From assembly GCF_021190955.1 (NCBI RefSeq), contig NZ_JAIOAO010000005.1, positions 1-64,000 on the forward strand: a DNA stretch of 64,000 nucleotides, in the 5' to 3' direction. The position numbers and the translations under genes are program-made. The DNA is from Parachryseolinea silvisoli (GTDB lineage Bacteria > Bacteroidota > Bacteroidia > Cytophagales > Cyclobacteriaceae). Below are positions 19,905 through 28,101 of the stretch, one piece after another; the first letter of the stretch is position 1; each line of letters starts with the position of its first letter. The notes beneath the pieces are model-generated. The model was not told the origin of the DNA. It was given only the letters and a program-made list of their open reading frames with translations, and searched no databases.

Positions 19905-20705
19905 ATGAGAAGCGGAAACGGGGATGTGCCGGGCATCGGTAAAAGCTGGCGTGTGAAGGGATGGGTAAAACGAGTTATCGCAACAATACTTTTAGTTACA
20001 AACCTGTTGACCAATTCGGTCTTTTTTCTTCCGTCGGTCAGCGACCGCACGGTCATGCATGGCTATTCACTTTTTACATTGCCTGATGGAACGGACGGCG
20101 TCGTACTCGCCGGAAGCACCGTAAGCTTCACACCCGACTTCGACAAATTATACCGCGAAGCGACAATGACCGGCGACGGTTTTTTTCGTGTGCACTCCAC
20201 GGATAAGATGTTCGTACTGCATTGTGAAGGCGGCCTGGTCATTCGCACACACGCCAGTACGTTTCAGGTGAGGTCTGTGCCGGGCGATCAGGGAAAGATG
20301 CGCGTGCTCGTGGGAAGCGAGAGCGTGGAGATTACGGATCTTTCCGGAAGATCCCTCGGCTATTTCGGCGCGGCGGAAGAAGCGATTATCGATTTGGAAA
20401 CAAAAGATATCACGCGAAAACAATACGACGAGATCTTCATAAGCGACCTCAACATACGGCCCATCTTGCGCGTTGAGCGCATGACGCTGGCCGACGCCGC
20501 AACCAAGCTCGAAGACCACTTCAATGTCGACATCCAGGTAGACCGCGCAATTCGCGGCTATCTGATCGACGCTACCTTTGCCGCCGACATCACCATTTCC
20601 GAAGCCCTCGAGGCCATCAGGCTCTCCAACCGCGACAAAAAAGTAGTGTACAAAATCACCTCCGATGGCGACGGTAAGATCCGGCGGGTGACCATCAGTC
20701 GTTAG
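19905..20705 (+). CDS. FecR-like protein lacking an anti-sigma domain
   Basis: A 266-residue protein from the ATG at 19905; an upstream in-frame ATG at 19845 would add 20 residues of unlikely composition. A single membrane segment lies near residues 23-42 (VIATILLVTNLLTNSVFFL). The periplasmic part resembles the FecR domain (LPDGTDGVVLAGSTVSFTPDF, where classic FecR has LPDGSxVxLNxxSxL), then a DUF4974/STN-like C-terminal unit (MTLADAATKLEDHFNVDIQVD ... ISEALEAIRLSN). Unlike usual FecR proteins there is no 80-100-residue cytoplasmic anti-sigma module, only about 22 residues before the membrane. No sigma factor or receptor is adjacent. It may be a truncated FecR paralogue with a different signalling role. 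Confidence 0.7.
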   Translation: MRSGNGDVPGIGKSWRVKGWVKRVIATILLVTNLLTNSVFFLPSVSDRTVMHGYSLFTLPDGTDGVVLAGSTVSFTPDFDKLYREATMTGDGFFRVHSTDKMFVLHCEGGLVIRTHASTFQVRSVPGDQGKMRVLVGSESVEITDLSGRSLGYFGAAEEAIIDLETKDITRKQYDEIFISDLNIRPILRVERMTLADAATKLEDHFNVDIQVDRAIRGYLIDATFAADITISEALEAIRLSNRDKKVVYKITSDGDGKIRRVTISR

Positions 20706-20708
20706 TCA

Positions 20709-21614
20709 TCAACTATTTTTTTCGTATGCCACCGGCATCGTCTTTTCACTTTGGGCCAACACGCGCGTTACATCGGTAACATTGCCGGTAAACGGCCCCG
20801 ACGCCTCCATCTTTAAGCTGGCCATCGCCGCGGCAAACTCGCCCGCATCCTGTAACGACGCGCCACGAATACGCTGACACAAGTATCCCGCCATGTAGGT
20901 ATCTCCGCAACCCGTGGCATCCACCACGGCCCGCGGGACGTAGGCCGGTACATCATAGAATGTGTTATCGTGATACAGAATAGAGCCCTGGCTGCCGAGC
21001 GTGATAATAACTTCCGAGACACCCCAGTCGGCCAACATCCGTGCGCCGACCCGCGGATCGGACTGCCCGGTCAGTACTTCCATTTCATGCTCGTTGGCTT
21101 TCAACATACTGATATACGGCAAGGCTTCAATTTTGTCCTCCCAGTCAATGGGAATCACCTGCTGATCTTCCACCTTCCGCAGAAACCCCTGCACATCCAG
21201 CGACACCTTGCCCTGCTTCGACAACGCGCGAATCAGCTCGGTCGACATATCGTGTGCCAGCAGCGGGCCGAGATGATACACGCGCGCAGGTATGGCGAGC
21301 ACCGGTTCGACCGCAAACGGATCCGCTACCCGCAACACGCGCTGCGTGCGATGATCCATGTTGCCGGTATATTTATTCTCAAAATAAACGGTATGCGCGC
21401 TGGGCAACACCGTCACCGCGATCCCCTGCACCCGCAGCGTGTCTACATACGACAGTTCGGACTTGCCCACGGCCGTTATCAGCTGAAACGTTGCCTCCAG
21501 CGTGCGGATAGCATTGGCAAAATAAAAGGCCGTGCCCCCCGCCATGTGTAGCTCGGTTTGCGGTGTAATGACCTTATCGAGCGTTATGTGCCCGATGCAG
21601 CAGATATCGTACAT
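20709..21614 (-). CDS. PfkB family sugar/nucleoside kinase
   Basis: A 301-residue ribokinase-like kinase. The start at 21614 gives the natural beginning MYDICCIGHITLDKV; an upstream ATG at 21680 adds 22 residues that do not fit the family. The N-terminal PfkB region AGGTAFYFANAIRTL is present. The C-terminal signature DATGCGDTYMAGYL carries the catalytic Asp and anion hole. The family phosphorylates sugars or nucleosides using ATP in the cytoplasm. The substrate is not predictable; a Cys stands where many PfkB proteins have Ala in DTAGAGD, a common variant. It ends 3 bp from the convergent FecR-like gene and follows the methyltransferase gene on the same strand after about 115 bp. Confidence 0.88.
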   Translation of the reverse strand: MYDICCIGHITLDKVITPQTELHMAGGTAFYFANAIRTLEATFQLITAVGKSELSYVDTLRVQGIAVTVLPSAHTVYFENKYTGNMDHRTQRVLRVADPFAVEPVLAIPARVYHLGPLLAHDMSTELIRALSKQGKVSLDVQGFLRKVEDQQVIPIDWEDKIEALPYISMLKANEHEMEVLTGQSDPRVGARMLADWGVSEVIITLGSQGSILYHDNTFYDVPAYVPRAVVDATGCGDTYMAGYLCQRIRGASLQDAGEFAAAMASLKMEASGPFTGNVTDVTRVLAQSEKTMPVAYEKNS

Positions 21615-21730
21615 AGTCCTGAAAGATGATAAACGCTGCAAAAGTAAAAGAAAGGTTGTCGCCCGCAATACCGGCAACAACCTTCCAGATACGAGTGCAC
21701 GGAACCTGGCCGCTGTATCGTTTGCGAGCG

Positions 21731-22546
21731 TTACTTCACACCCGCGGCGAGCATAATATGCGGGCTCAACGCCAGCAGATCCGGGTCAGCCTCCGTGCGC
21801 CGCACCAGCTCCAGCAACCGTTGCCGCTTCTCCGGATGCGCCCAGCTCTCAAAGTACCGCTGGTCCAGCCAGGCAATGCCCTCGACCGCCACAACCTCCT
21901 CCACCGTAAACCCCGCCATCTCAAACTCTTCCCGTAACCCGGCTGGCCGGTGAAAGAACGACCGCGGCAGCACTCCCGGCATGCCGGGGGGCGGATAATG
22001 CTCGCCGTTTGCCAGCGACTGCAAACACATCCGAAAAACATCCGGATCATGGATCATCCCGGTCTGCAAGGCAGCCAGCACCGAGGCCGCATGGGTAATA
22101 GCAAACCCCAACACGACTCCCCCAACGCGAAGCACCCGCTGGGCTTCATATAAAGCCCGCTGGCGGTCTTCCGCATCCTGGAGATGGTAGAGTGGCCCAT
22201 GCAGCATGACGACGTCCACAGCGCCTTTGGGCAGCGGCAGCCGCCGGGCCTCGCCCAGTACACAAGCGAAGGTACGCCTGGCGTGGGCGGCCTTCCGGCG
22301 GGCGAGGTCAACGTGGCGTGGTACGGGGTCGATCAACGTGACGGCATGCCCCAGGGACGACAGCCAGCGGGCATAGTGGCCGGTCCCCCCGCCCACATCG
22401 GCAATGCGACAGGGATAATCAGGCAGGTGCCGGGCGATGAGGGCTTTATTGCGTTCAAGCTCCAGCGGACCCAGGCCTACCTGGAGGCGGGTGTCTTCGG
22501 AGCTTTGAGTATAAAAATCGAGAATAGCGTTGTCGATGAGCGACAT
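21731..22546 (-). CDS. Class I SAM-dependent methyltransferase
   Basis: A 271-residue methyltransferase of the ubiE/methyltransf_11-25 type. SAM-binding motif I is IADVGGGTGHYARWL (about residues 46-60). The acidic end of strand beta2 is VTLIDPVPRH, and motif IV appears as GAVDVVMLHGPLYHL, followed by LRVGGVVLGF. Length and order are standard. Substrate unknown. It lies on the same strand as the PfkB kinase gene and may be co-transcribed with it, but the 115-bp gap leaves that open. Confidence 0.88.
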   Translation of the reverse strand: MSLIDNAILDFYTQSSEDTRLQVGLGPLELERNKALIARHLPDYPCRIADVGGGTGHYARWLSSLGHAVTLIDPVPRHVDLARRKAAHARRTFACVLGEARRLPLPKGAVDVVMLHGPLYHLQDAEDRQRALYEAQRVLRVGGVVLGFAITHAASVLAALQTGMIHDPDVFRMCLQSLANGEHYPPPGMPGVLPRSFFHRPAGLREEFEMAGFTVEEVVAVEGIAWLDQRYFESWAHPEKRQRLLELVRRTEADPDLLALSPHIMLAAGVK

Positions 22547-22601
22547 GTTCGTTCAGTAAAAATATACATAGATTTTTAAGGCTCGCAGCGGAAAGGCCGC
22601 G

Positions 22602-22633
22602 AGAAAAAGGGCCGTTGCTGAGATGCCGCAACG
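22602..22633 (-). terminator. Likely factor-independent terminator after FecR
   Basis: Read on the minus strand, the stem CGTTGC/GCAACG (22613-22633) is followed by GGCCCTTTTTC. It lies downstream of the FecR gene that ends at 22807 and before the methyltransferase gene starts (22546). A second stem (CCTGCC/GGCAGG) lies just upstream. The T run is short. Confidence 0.45.
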
Positions 22634-22806
22634 ACCTGCCTACGCCGAAGCTATGGCAGGCACAGGTATATTTTTACTAAGCTCTGTTGATGGAACCAAG
22701 GTAGGGAAAATTTGACAGACTTCTAGCCACCTGAAGGCACACAAAATAATAAAGACAACAAAACTAAAACATCATACTATATCCTCTCCCAAGGGATATT
22801 TTAGAA

Positions 22807-24087
22807 CTACTGACACCCTCTTCCATAAAACTCCAGCACACCATTTTTCTGCTGCCGATGCTCCAGCTGCGGAAGCAGCTTCTCCAGCGTATTCACAACG
22901 TGCTCCAGCTTCACCTGGTCATCCTGGAACATCGCCGTTACATCACAGTTGTTCACACTTGCGGCGACCGCAATTTTTGTCTGAAAGCGTGCTTCCATCA
23001 ACTGCGCAGCGCTGTCAAGGGTAATCCCGTCAAACACCAGCATATCGTCCGTCCAACGCAGGGCATAGGCGGGATCGATCGTGGTCACCATCGCACGATG
23101 CGTGCGCGTGTCGACAATGAGCTGCTGCCCCGCCGTGATCTCACCATGTACATATTGATCGCTGCTCACGCGCACGCGGCCGCGCGTAACGGTCACGACA
23201 ACAACGGGCTGCCCGGTAAAGGCCTCCACGTTAAAGGCTGTGCCGAGCACCTGGAGGGTCACCCCTTGTGTGTATATGACGAACGGATGCGCTGCATCGT
23301 GCGCGATATCGAAATATGCCTCCCCTTCCAGGACCACCTCGCGTGCATACCCTTGCGTAAAGCTCGGGCTGTAGCACAGGCGGCTTTGATTGTTGAGGGT
23401 GACCGCGCTGTGGTCGGGCAATCGTAAAAATTGTTTGTCTTCAAAGACTTCGGCGCCAACGGCGCATTGCCGGCTGATCGGTGCCGGCGCGGTACCCAAA
23501 GGCCAGAGATTGAACAGCCACGAAGCCAGCATCAATAAGCCGGCCACCGCCGCAGCGATCATAAGACCCTGCGCGCGGTTGATCGGCAATGGTTGGGGCT
23601 CCATAATATTGTTCCAGACACGTTCGCGGCGTTTGGCCGCACGGCGTGCTTCCAGCGGTGTCAAAGGTTGAATGTGGGGATCGTCCAGCCTGGCCATGAT
23701 CTCGCGGTAAAAGGCCTCGCCGATAATCTCGTCGTCCGGGCGGATCTCGTCCGGGTCGCCAACCGACAGGATGCTATAAAGTTGGTCGCGTTCGGCGGCG
23801 GTACTGTTTTCGGGAAAACGATCGACAATTTCCTCGGTCAGCGTGCGCGCTTCCTTCATGCGGTCCCACACGCGCTCACGCGCAAGAATAGCCTGGCGCT
23901 CTTCTGCGCGGGGTATAGCGCCTTGCGGATTTTCGATGCGGTGCCGCGCCTCACGGTATAGCTCCGCGCCCATGGCCTGGTCGGCCGAGCCGGAGGCCAG
24001 CAAGATATATACCCGATCGCGCTCGGCGGGCGTGGCAGTGTCGTCCAGGAAACGACGCACCAGGTCTTCCATCGATATATTTTCCAT
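22807..24087 (-). CDS. FecR family protein with duplicated N-terminal module
   Basis: A 426-residue FecR protein. The N-terminus holds two tandem copies of an anti-sigma-like helical unit: copy 1 about residues 6-78 (DLVRRFLDDTATPAERDRVYILL ... ERVWDRMKE), copy 2 about 83-163 (EIVDRFPENSTAAERDQLYSIL ... RERVWNNIME). One membrane segment follows (GLMIAAAVAGLLMLASWLF), then the FecR domain (LPDHSAVTLNNQSRLCYSP, GEAYFDIAHDAAHPFVI, VLGTAFNVEAF) and a DUF4974 C-terminus ending in GRGCQ. FecR proteins relay a signal from an outer-membrane STN domain to an ECF sigma factor. Here no sigma factor or SusC is adjacent. The next gene upstream (24368) is another FecR with a single copy of the N-module. 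Confidence 0.9.
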   Translation of the reverse strand: MENISMEDLVRRFLDDTATPAERDRVYILLASGSADQAMGAELYREARHRIENPQGAIPRAEERQAILARERVWDRMKEARTLTEEIVDRFPENSTAAERDQLYSILSVGDPDEIRPDDEIIGEAFYREIMARLDDPHIQPLTPLEARRAAKRRERVWNNIMEPQPLPINRAQGLMIAAAVAGLLMLASWLFNLWPLGTAPAPISRQCAVGAEVFEDKQFLRLPDHSAVTLNNQSRLCYSPSFTQGYAREVVLEGEAYFDIAHDAAHPFVIYTQGVTLQVLGTAFNVEAFTGQPVVVVTVTRGRVRVSSDQYVHGEITAGQQLIVDTRTHRAMVTTIDPAYALRWTDDMLVFDGITLDSAAQLMEARFQTKIAVAASVNNCDVTAMFQDDQVKLEHVVNTLEKLLPQLEHRQQKNGVLEFYGRGCQ

Positions 24088-24367
24088 AAACGCAGGACTT
24101 CTCCAGGTGCCCTGTAAACCTCGTTTTTTGCTTACAATGCGGTCGTTATAAATTTCTGATGCAGATCAGAAACACCTCTACACCCAACGATCAGGGATAT
24201 GATCCTGTAGTGCACACCGTTCGGCCTCAGCCTGTTCTTCATCAATAACCCAGGCAAAATGTAACTATTTTCCGACATTTCAAACGTAGTATATATATAA
24301 ATATCCGGGAAATGTAGCGGCATTCCCTGTTAACGGATAGGATACCGGATCGCGCGTATGCGCAACA

Positions 24368-25432
24368 TTAATATTGACGGCAACCGCTGTGCAATACCAC
24401 CACTTTGCGGGCAGCATCGTACGTATAACCTTTTTTCTGCACGTTGGTGGTATACAATTTCATGACCGCCGTCAATACCGCATCCAGATCATCGGACGGG
24501 TAAAATGCCGCCGTAAACGGTTCACATTGTTTCAACGACTCCTGCTCAAATTGAACATCCACCGAAAACCGCTCCTCGAGCATGCGTGCCGCAGCTTCCA
24601 TCTTCATATTCTTAAACACTACCAGGTGCTGCCGCCAGATGGCCGAGTTATGGTCGATCGCCTGTTTACGGGCCTTCTTGGTCTCCATGTTAATGATCAG
24701 CGCCTCGCCCGGCGCCACCTTGCCATACGATTTCCCCTCCGCAACATGGCGTACTTCCACCAGTCCGCGTGTCACCGCAACTTCCGCCTCGCGATGGTCG
24801 CGGAACGTGCGCACGTTAAACGACGTGCCCAGCACGTGCGTGGAAATGGTCGCAGTCTGTACGACAAAGGGATGCGCCGGATCGTGCTGAACATCAAAGA
24901 ACGCTTCGCCGTCGAGCTTCACCACACGCTCTTTTTTACCAAAGTCGGCCGCATTGAATTGCAGCTCGCTTCCCGGTTTGAGCACCACAATGCTGCCGTC
25001 GGGCAGGAAGATCGGCTGCTTACCCTGGTAAACCTTCAGGGCGGTAAGGACCGAGCCGGGAAGGACATCGGTATGACTCGATTTGCGGAAGGCCCAGCTG
25101 CCGACCACCAGCAGGGTAACGATACAGGCCGCGGCCACCTGCAGGTGCCACGGCTCGATCCAACGCCGTTTGGCCCGGGGCTGAATGATCTTTTTATAGA
25201 CGCGCCTGCGGACGCTGTCACCGCGGCGGCGTTCGGCGGCCGGAATATAGTGGGATGTCGGGTCGTCGAAATAGCCCATAAAGCGGCGATCGAGCTCGAT
25301 GCGCAAAAGCTCCTCGACGTTTCCGGTGTTGGTACGCAGCATGGTCAAAATCTCTTCACGCTCTTCGCGCCTGAGGTTATTGTCCAAAAAGCGACGTACC
25401 AGGTCTAATGTTGCTGCCTCCTCTGTTTCCAT
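24368..25432 (-). CDS. FecR family protein (no adjacent sigma factor)
   Basis: A 354-residue FecR. The cytoplasmic N-module (LDLVRRFLDNNLRREEREEIL ... RRRVYKKIIQP) matches the units in the FecR proteins at 22807 and 36423. A membrane helix follows (WHLQVAAACIVTLLVVGSWAF), then the FecR domain (LPDGSIVVLKPGSELQF, GEAFFDVQHDPAHPFVV, VLGTSFNVRTF) and a DUF4974 unit ending VVLHSGCRQY. It lies upstream of the duplicated-module FecR on the same strand with a 280-bp gap. The gap contains an AT-rich patch but no gene I can support. It is predicted to be a cytoplasmic-membrane anti-sigma or co-regulator; its partner is not in this window. Confidence 0.9.
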   Translation of the reverse strand: METEEAATLDLVRRFLDNNLRREEREEILTMLRTNTGNVEELLRIELDRRFMGYFDDPTSHYIPAAERRRGDSVRRRVYKKIIQPRAKRRWIEPWHLQVAAACIVTLLVVGSWAFRKSSHTDVLPGSVLTALKVYQGKQPIFLPDGSIVVLKPGSELQFNAADFGKKERVVKLDGEAFFDVQHDPAHPFVVQTATISTHVLGTSFNVRTFRDHREAEVAVTRGLVEVRHVAEGKSYGKVAPGEALIINMETKKARKQAIDHNSAIWRQHLVVFKNMKMEAAARMLEERFSVDVQFEQESLKQCEPFTAAFYPSDDLDAVLTAVMKLYTTNVQKKGYTYDAARKVVVLHSGCRQY

Positions 25433-26175
25433 TGCTTACAGGGCGTTGCGGGGGAGCCCTGCCCCAGGTTTTACGATCAGATAACTCCTTTCAGTATGCG
25501 AATCCCTCGAAAAAGCGCACGATCAACACAACCGAACCCACCAATCCATTATGGTTCTTTGATAGAGACACTCGTACGAAGGGCTGGTATAAGAAGAATA
25601 GGGTGGTATTTTGGGGGACTTCCGGCCAACGGCTGGTTTTGCCCTATCAATGCCCAAACCCTATAAGTATAGTAACCTAAATCTATACTTTCCGCCGGCC
25701 ATTTTCAAGTCTTATACTATTTTCCGAAAGGCACCTGCTCATGGATGCCTGAACAAAGCCTGGCCTTTTCGCATTCTCAAATGGCCTTTTGTTGTGCGGA
25801 AATACCCCGGTTTTAGCAAAATGCTCCCGCGAACGTAAACTTTCGTCAACATTCAGGAAACAATACACTGTATCTTCACCGTATGGTTAGCCCTGCCGCA
25901 GGCGGCGGCAGCAAAGCGAAGCCTACCGGTGATACTCGTACAACCGGATGAAAATAGTTGGTTAGAAGTCCCTTATGATTGATCGTAACTACAATGTGGC
26001 TTTACTTCCTAACCAACCAGCAGGCAAACGCAGGGGTCCGTACGACAGGAGCGATGTGCTCTGAATGTACTCGTTGAAATTTAGAATAACTGCTTCACGA
26101 ATACGGATCCCCTTTTGCTTGCTTCAGCCGTTACGGGTCATTGGGCTAAATAGACAACCAAAACGCCATCCTACT
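25433..26175. other. Non-coding stretch between FecR and the small Cys genes
   Basis: About 740 bp with no supported gene. It is divergent control space for the FecR gene (minus) and the first small secreted gene of the cluster (plus). It includes copy A of the repeated promoter element (25816-25878) and a GC-rich hairpin-prone patch just after it (GCCGCAGGCGGCGGC). Confidence 0.5.
25816..25878 (+). promoter_or_regulatory. Repeated promoter element, copy A
   Basis: Begins GCAAAATGCTCCCGC, then CGAACGTAAAC, TCAACATTC and a TATCTTCA box, with 16 bases between ATTC and TATC. The same order and spacing occur at 27185 and 27973. It lies 298 bp before the first small secreted gene at 26176. The 5' block is unusually well conserved and may be an activator site. 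It differs from the other copies in having ATTC where they have TTTG or ATTG. Confidence 0.5.
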
Positions 26176-26439
26176 ATGAAGAAGAACGCCATGCTCCCGA
26201 CCGTCGCGTTTGCGATCGCCATCGCCGGTAGCCTTTATGCCTCGACTTTACCCAACATCACAGGCTATGCGCGCAAGCCCGACGGCTCGATCCTGGAAGT
26301 CTCGATCACCGACGAATGTCGCTTAAACGAACCAGTCTGGTGTGTGGCGTTCGTAGGAGGCAATGCATATCAGTACATCTATCGCACCTATTCCGCTGCC
26401 GTGGCGCAAGACGCTACCCAGCAACTGAAGCACCATTGA
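26176..26439 (+). CDS. Small secreted protein, two-cysteine variant
   Basis: An 87-residue protein from the ATG at 26176, where the natural signal peptide starts (KKNAMLPTVAFAIAIAGSLYAS). Longer in-frame starts back to 26065 are possible but not natural. The mature part has only two cysteines, spaced C-x7-C (ECRLNEPVWC), matching the inner pair of the four-cysteine family; the outer pair is absent. Followed by a hairpin at 26495. No enzymatic motif. It is grouped with the other small exported proteins by position, size, signal peptide and the C-x7-C unit. Confidence 0.65.
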   Translation: MKKNAMLPTVAFAIAIAGSLYASTLPNITGYARKPDGSILEVSITDECRLNEPVWCVAFVGGNAYQYIYRTYSAAVAQDATQQLKHH

Positions 26440-26494
26440 ATTCATTAACCCCTACCCTTTAGATATATCCCTTAACCTAAACTAACCCCTGCTC

Positions 26495-26525
26495 GGCCGT
26501 CCTTCCCGTAATCGGGAGGGGCGGC
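26495..26525 (+). terminator. GC-rich hairpin after small secreted gene
   Basis: CCCG/CGGG around TAAT, extended by GCCG/CGGC with internal mismatches. Located 55 bp after the stop at 26439. No T tract follows, so the terminator role is weakly supported. Confidence 0.3.
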
Positions 26526-26660
26526 TTGCAGGCCGGGGTTACCGGCCGACTCGTCCCGGCATGTGTTGCAGGGTATTGCCACAGCTTCGTCCGGCGATCT
26601 TTACTTTTTTAATATTGCCCTGTTCATTAAGAGCGTGAAAACATGCGATAGTATAAGTCA

Positions 26661-27020
26661 TCAACACCCGGTCACAGAGTCCGTCGCAAAAACAATACGC
26701 GCACCATTCCGGGCATCGATAATTCCCACACAGCCGTCTACCTCCTCTCTGATAAATCGCTCGCCGCCATCGCCAAACCGCGATTTAAGGCGTTCGAAAA
26801 AATAGTCTGTAAAGACGCCCAGCGGCACCGGACAAACCGCACCTGTCGTCCAGGTGAGCTCAACGATCCGCGCGCCGTTTTCCTCCTGGTCTGTATCGTG
26901 CCCGGTCTCCATGTTTACCAACGCCACGCCGATATTCAGCCCATCCTCCTCCAGCACATCCGCAAAGTCATGAATAGCCTCTTCCGACGAGGCCATCGCC
27001 TTAATTTGATAGGATTCCAT
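26661..27020 (-). CDS. Hypothetical acidic cytoplasmic protein
   Basis: A 119-residue protein from the ATG at 27020 (MESYQIKAMASSEEAIHDF); an ATG 33 bp upstream is also in frame. No signal peptide, no membrane segment. Composition looks like a real folded protein with alternating strand and helix, rich in Glu and Asp (DVLEEDGLNIGVALVNMETG ... YFFERLKSRFGDGGERFI). I do not recognise the family. It lies between the small exported genes on the opposite strand. It could be an unrelated gene or a cytoplasmic partner of the cluster. Confidence 0.55.
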   Translation of the reverse strand: MESYQIKAMASSEEAIHDFADVLEEDGLNIGVALVNMETGHDTDQEENGARIVELTWTTGAVCPVPLGVFTDYFFERLKSRFGDGGERFIREEVDGCVGIIDARNGARIVFATDSVTGC

Positions 27021-27184
27021 ATGTGAAAAGATTACAGGAACAGACGTCTTCAACTACCGAAGACAGTCCCGGGGAACTACAAGCCAGACAGAGCCTGCAG
27101 CGCTGCTACTCTCCTATAAGAGCGTAAGGCGATGCGTTGGTACAAGTAAAATAATACATTTCTCGACGAATGTATACCCGCACC

Positions 27185-27247
27185 GCAAAATGCTCCCGCA
27201 AACGTAAAATTTTGTTGGTTTTGGGGAAGGATACAGCGGTATATTTC
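27185..27247 (+). promoter_or_regulatory. Repeated promoter element, copy B
   Basis: GCAAAATGCTCCCGC is followed by AAACGTAAAA, TTTTGTTGG, TTTTGGGGAA and the box TATATTTC. From TTTG (27220) to TA there are 16 bases, exactly as in the other two copies. TATATTTC differs from the Bacteroidota -7 consensus TAnnTTTG only in its last base. The small secreted gene starts 30 bp after the box, which supports a real promoter. Confidence 0.6.
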
Positions 27248-27277
27248 CTTCATATATAAACCTAAACCCCGTTTCCT

Positions 27278-27532
27278 ATGAAAAATCTTATGCTCGTGAC
27301 CACCGCATTTCTGTTTTCCATCCTTTTGATCGCACACCAGATGCAATCCGCACCCGTTCCGCCTCCCCGCTATGCGCATAATCCCACAACAGGAGCATGC
27401 CAGGAAGTATCCGCACCAGGTTGCAACCCGTCAGGCGCGGTGCGCTGCACGGTACTCCTGGACGGAGTCTCAGCACTCGTTTATAGTCCTCTGACGGAAA
27501 CGCGGTGCGCATTAGCCTTGTACAAGAATTAA
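27278..27532 (+). CDS. Small secreted four-cysteine protein
   Basis: An 84-residue protein with a signal peptide (KNLMLVTTAFLFSILLIAHQMQSA). The mature part begins with a proline-rich PVPPPRYAH segment, then four cysteines C-x7-C-x7-C-x19-C (GACQ ... PGCN ... VRCTV ... TRC). The CNPSGAVRCTV block is the family's most conserved part. It is first of a two-gene unit with the paralogue 45 bp downstream; both begin with the same MKNLMLV. It follows promoter element B directly. Tentatively DUF6520-like; function unknown. Confidence 0.75.
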   Translation: MKNLMLVTTAFLFSILLIAHQMQSAPVPPPRYAHNPTTGACQEVSAPGCNPSGAVRCTVLLDGVSALVYSPLTETRCALALYKN

Positions 27533-27577
27533 TTCGCAGGTATCGCCTGCAACGACTTATCAGGTAACCCTTTCACT

Positions 27578-27847
27578 ATGAAAAATCTCATGTTAGTAAT
27601 GCTCGCCCTTGTCATTTCAGTTGCCTCGGTGCTGTATACACAGTCGCATCCGCTTCCTCCGCCGCATTTTTATGGATATGATCCTGACACGCTTAAATGC
27701 ACCAAGGGTGACATCGAAGGCACGTGTGGCGATGGAACAGCGGTGCGGTGTACCGTCACGATCGATGAATACTTCGGAATCCCAGCATTCGACCATAAGG
27801 TTGGTAGTAATGTCTGTATGTACCCTTCCTTCCGGGCCTCAAATTAA
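27578..27847 (+). CDS. Small secreted four-cysteine protein
   Basis: An 89-residue paralogue of its neighbour. Signal peptide 1-22, proline-rich HPLPPPHFYG, then C-x8-C-x7-C-x21-C with the core GTCGDGTAVRCTVTI and the phrase FGIPAFDHK. This phrase and the DPDTLKC block are almost repeated in the gene at 28948, so those two are the closest pair. Probably co-transcribed with 27278 and ended by the strong terminator at 27852. Confidence 0.75.
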   Translation: MKNLMLVMLALVISVASVLYTQSHPLPPPHFYGYDPDTLKCTKGDIEGTCGDGTAVRCTVTIDEYFGIPAFDHKVGSNVCMYPSFRASN

Positions 27848-27851
27848 TAGT

Positions 27852-27884
27852 AAAAAGCCTGACCTTCCGATCAGGCTTTTTTTT
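27852..27884 (+). terminator. Strong factor-independent terminator
   Basis: AAAAAGCCTGA and TCAGGCTTTTTTTT form a stem around CCTTCCGA, followed by T residues. It lies 4 bp after the stop at 27847, closing the two-gene small-protein unit. Confidence 0.9.
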
Positions 27885-27972
27885 GCCCTCTCCTATATTA
27901 ATTTCCCCAATCCTAAATAGGTTTTCACTGAATTTTCCACAAAATACATTCGATTTTGTCCGTTTAAAGGAA

Positions 27973-28033
27973 AAAATGCTCCCGATAAGCTAAAAGATTG
28001 TCAACATTGGGGAAACTCTTATAACCAACTTTG
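27973..28033 (+). promoter_or_regulatory. Repeated promoter element, copy C
   Basis: AAAATGCTCCCG is followed by ATAAGCTAAAA, TTGTCAACATTGGGGAAA and the box CAACTTTG. ATTG (28006) to the box is 16 bases as in copies A and B. The phrase TCAACATT is shared with copy A and GGGGAA with copy B. It lies 68 bp before the small secreted gene at 28102. Confidence 0.55.
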
Positions 28034-28101
28034 TTTACCCTTGGAGCCCGAACCAGGGTATGTTTAAATAAACCTGTTACACATTAAACCCCCTGATAAT
28101 T

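Noticed and set aside
24374-25408. 344-codon open frame antisense to FecR
   Set aside because: Covers almost exactly the FecR gene on the other strand and encodes His/Arg-rich sequence with no domain.
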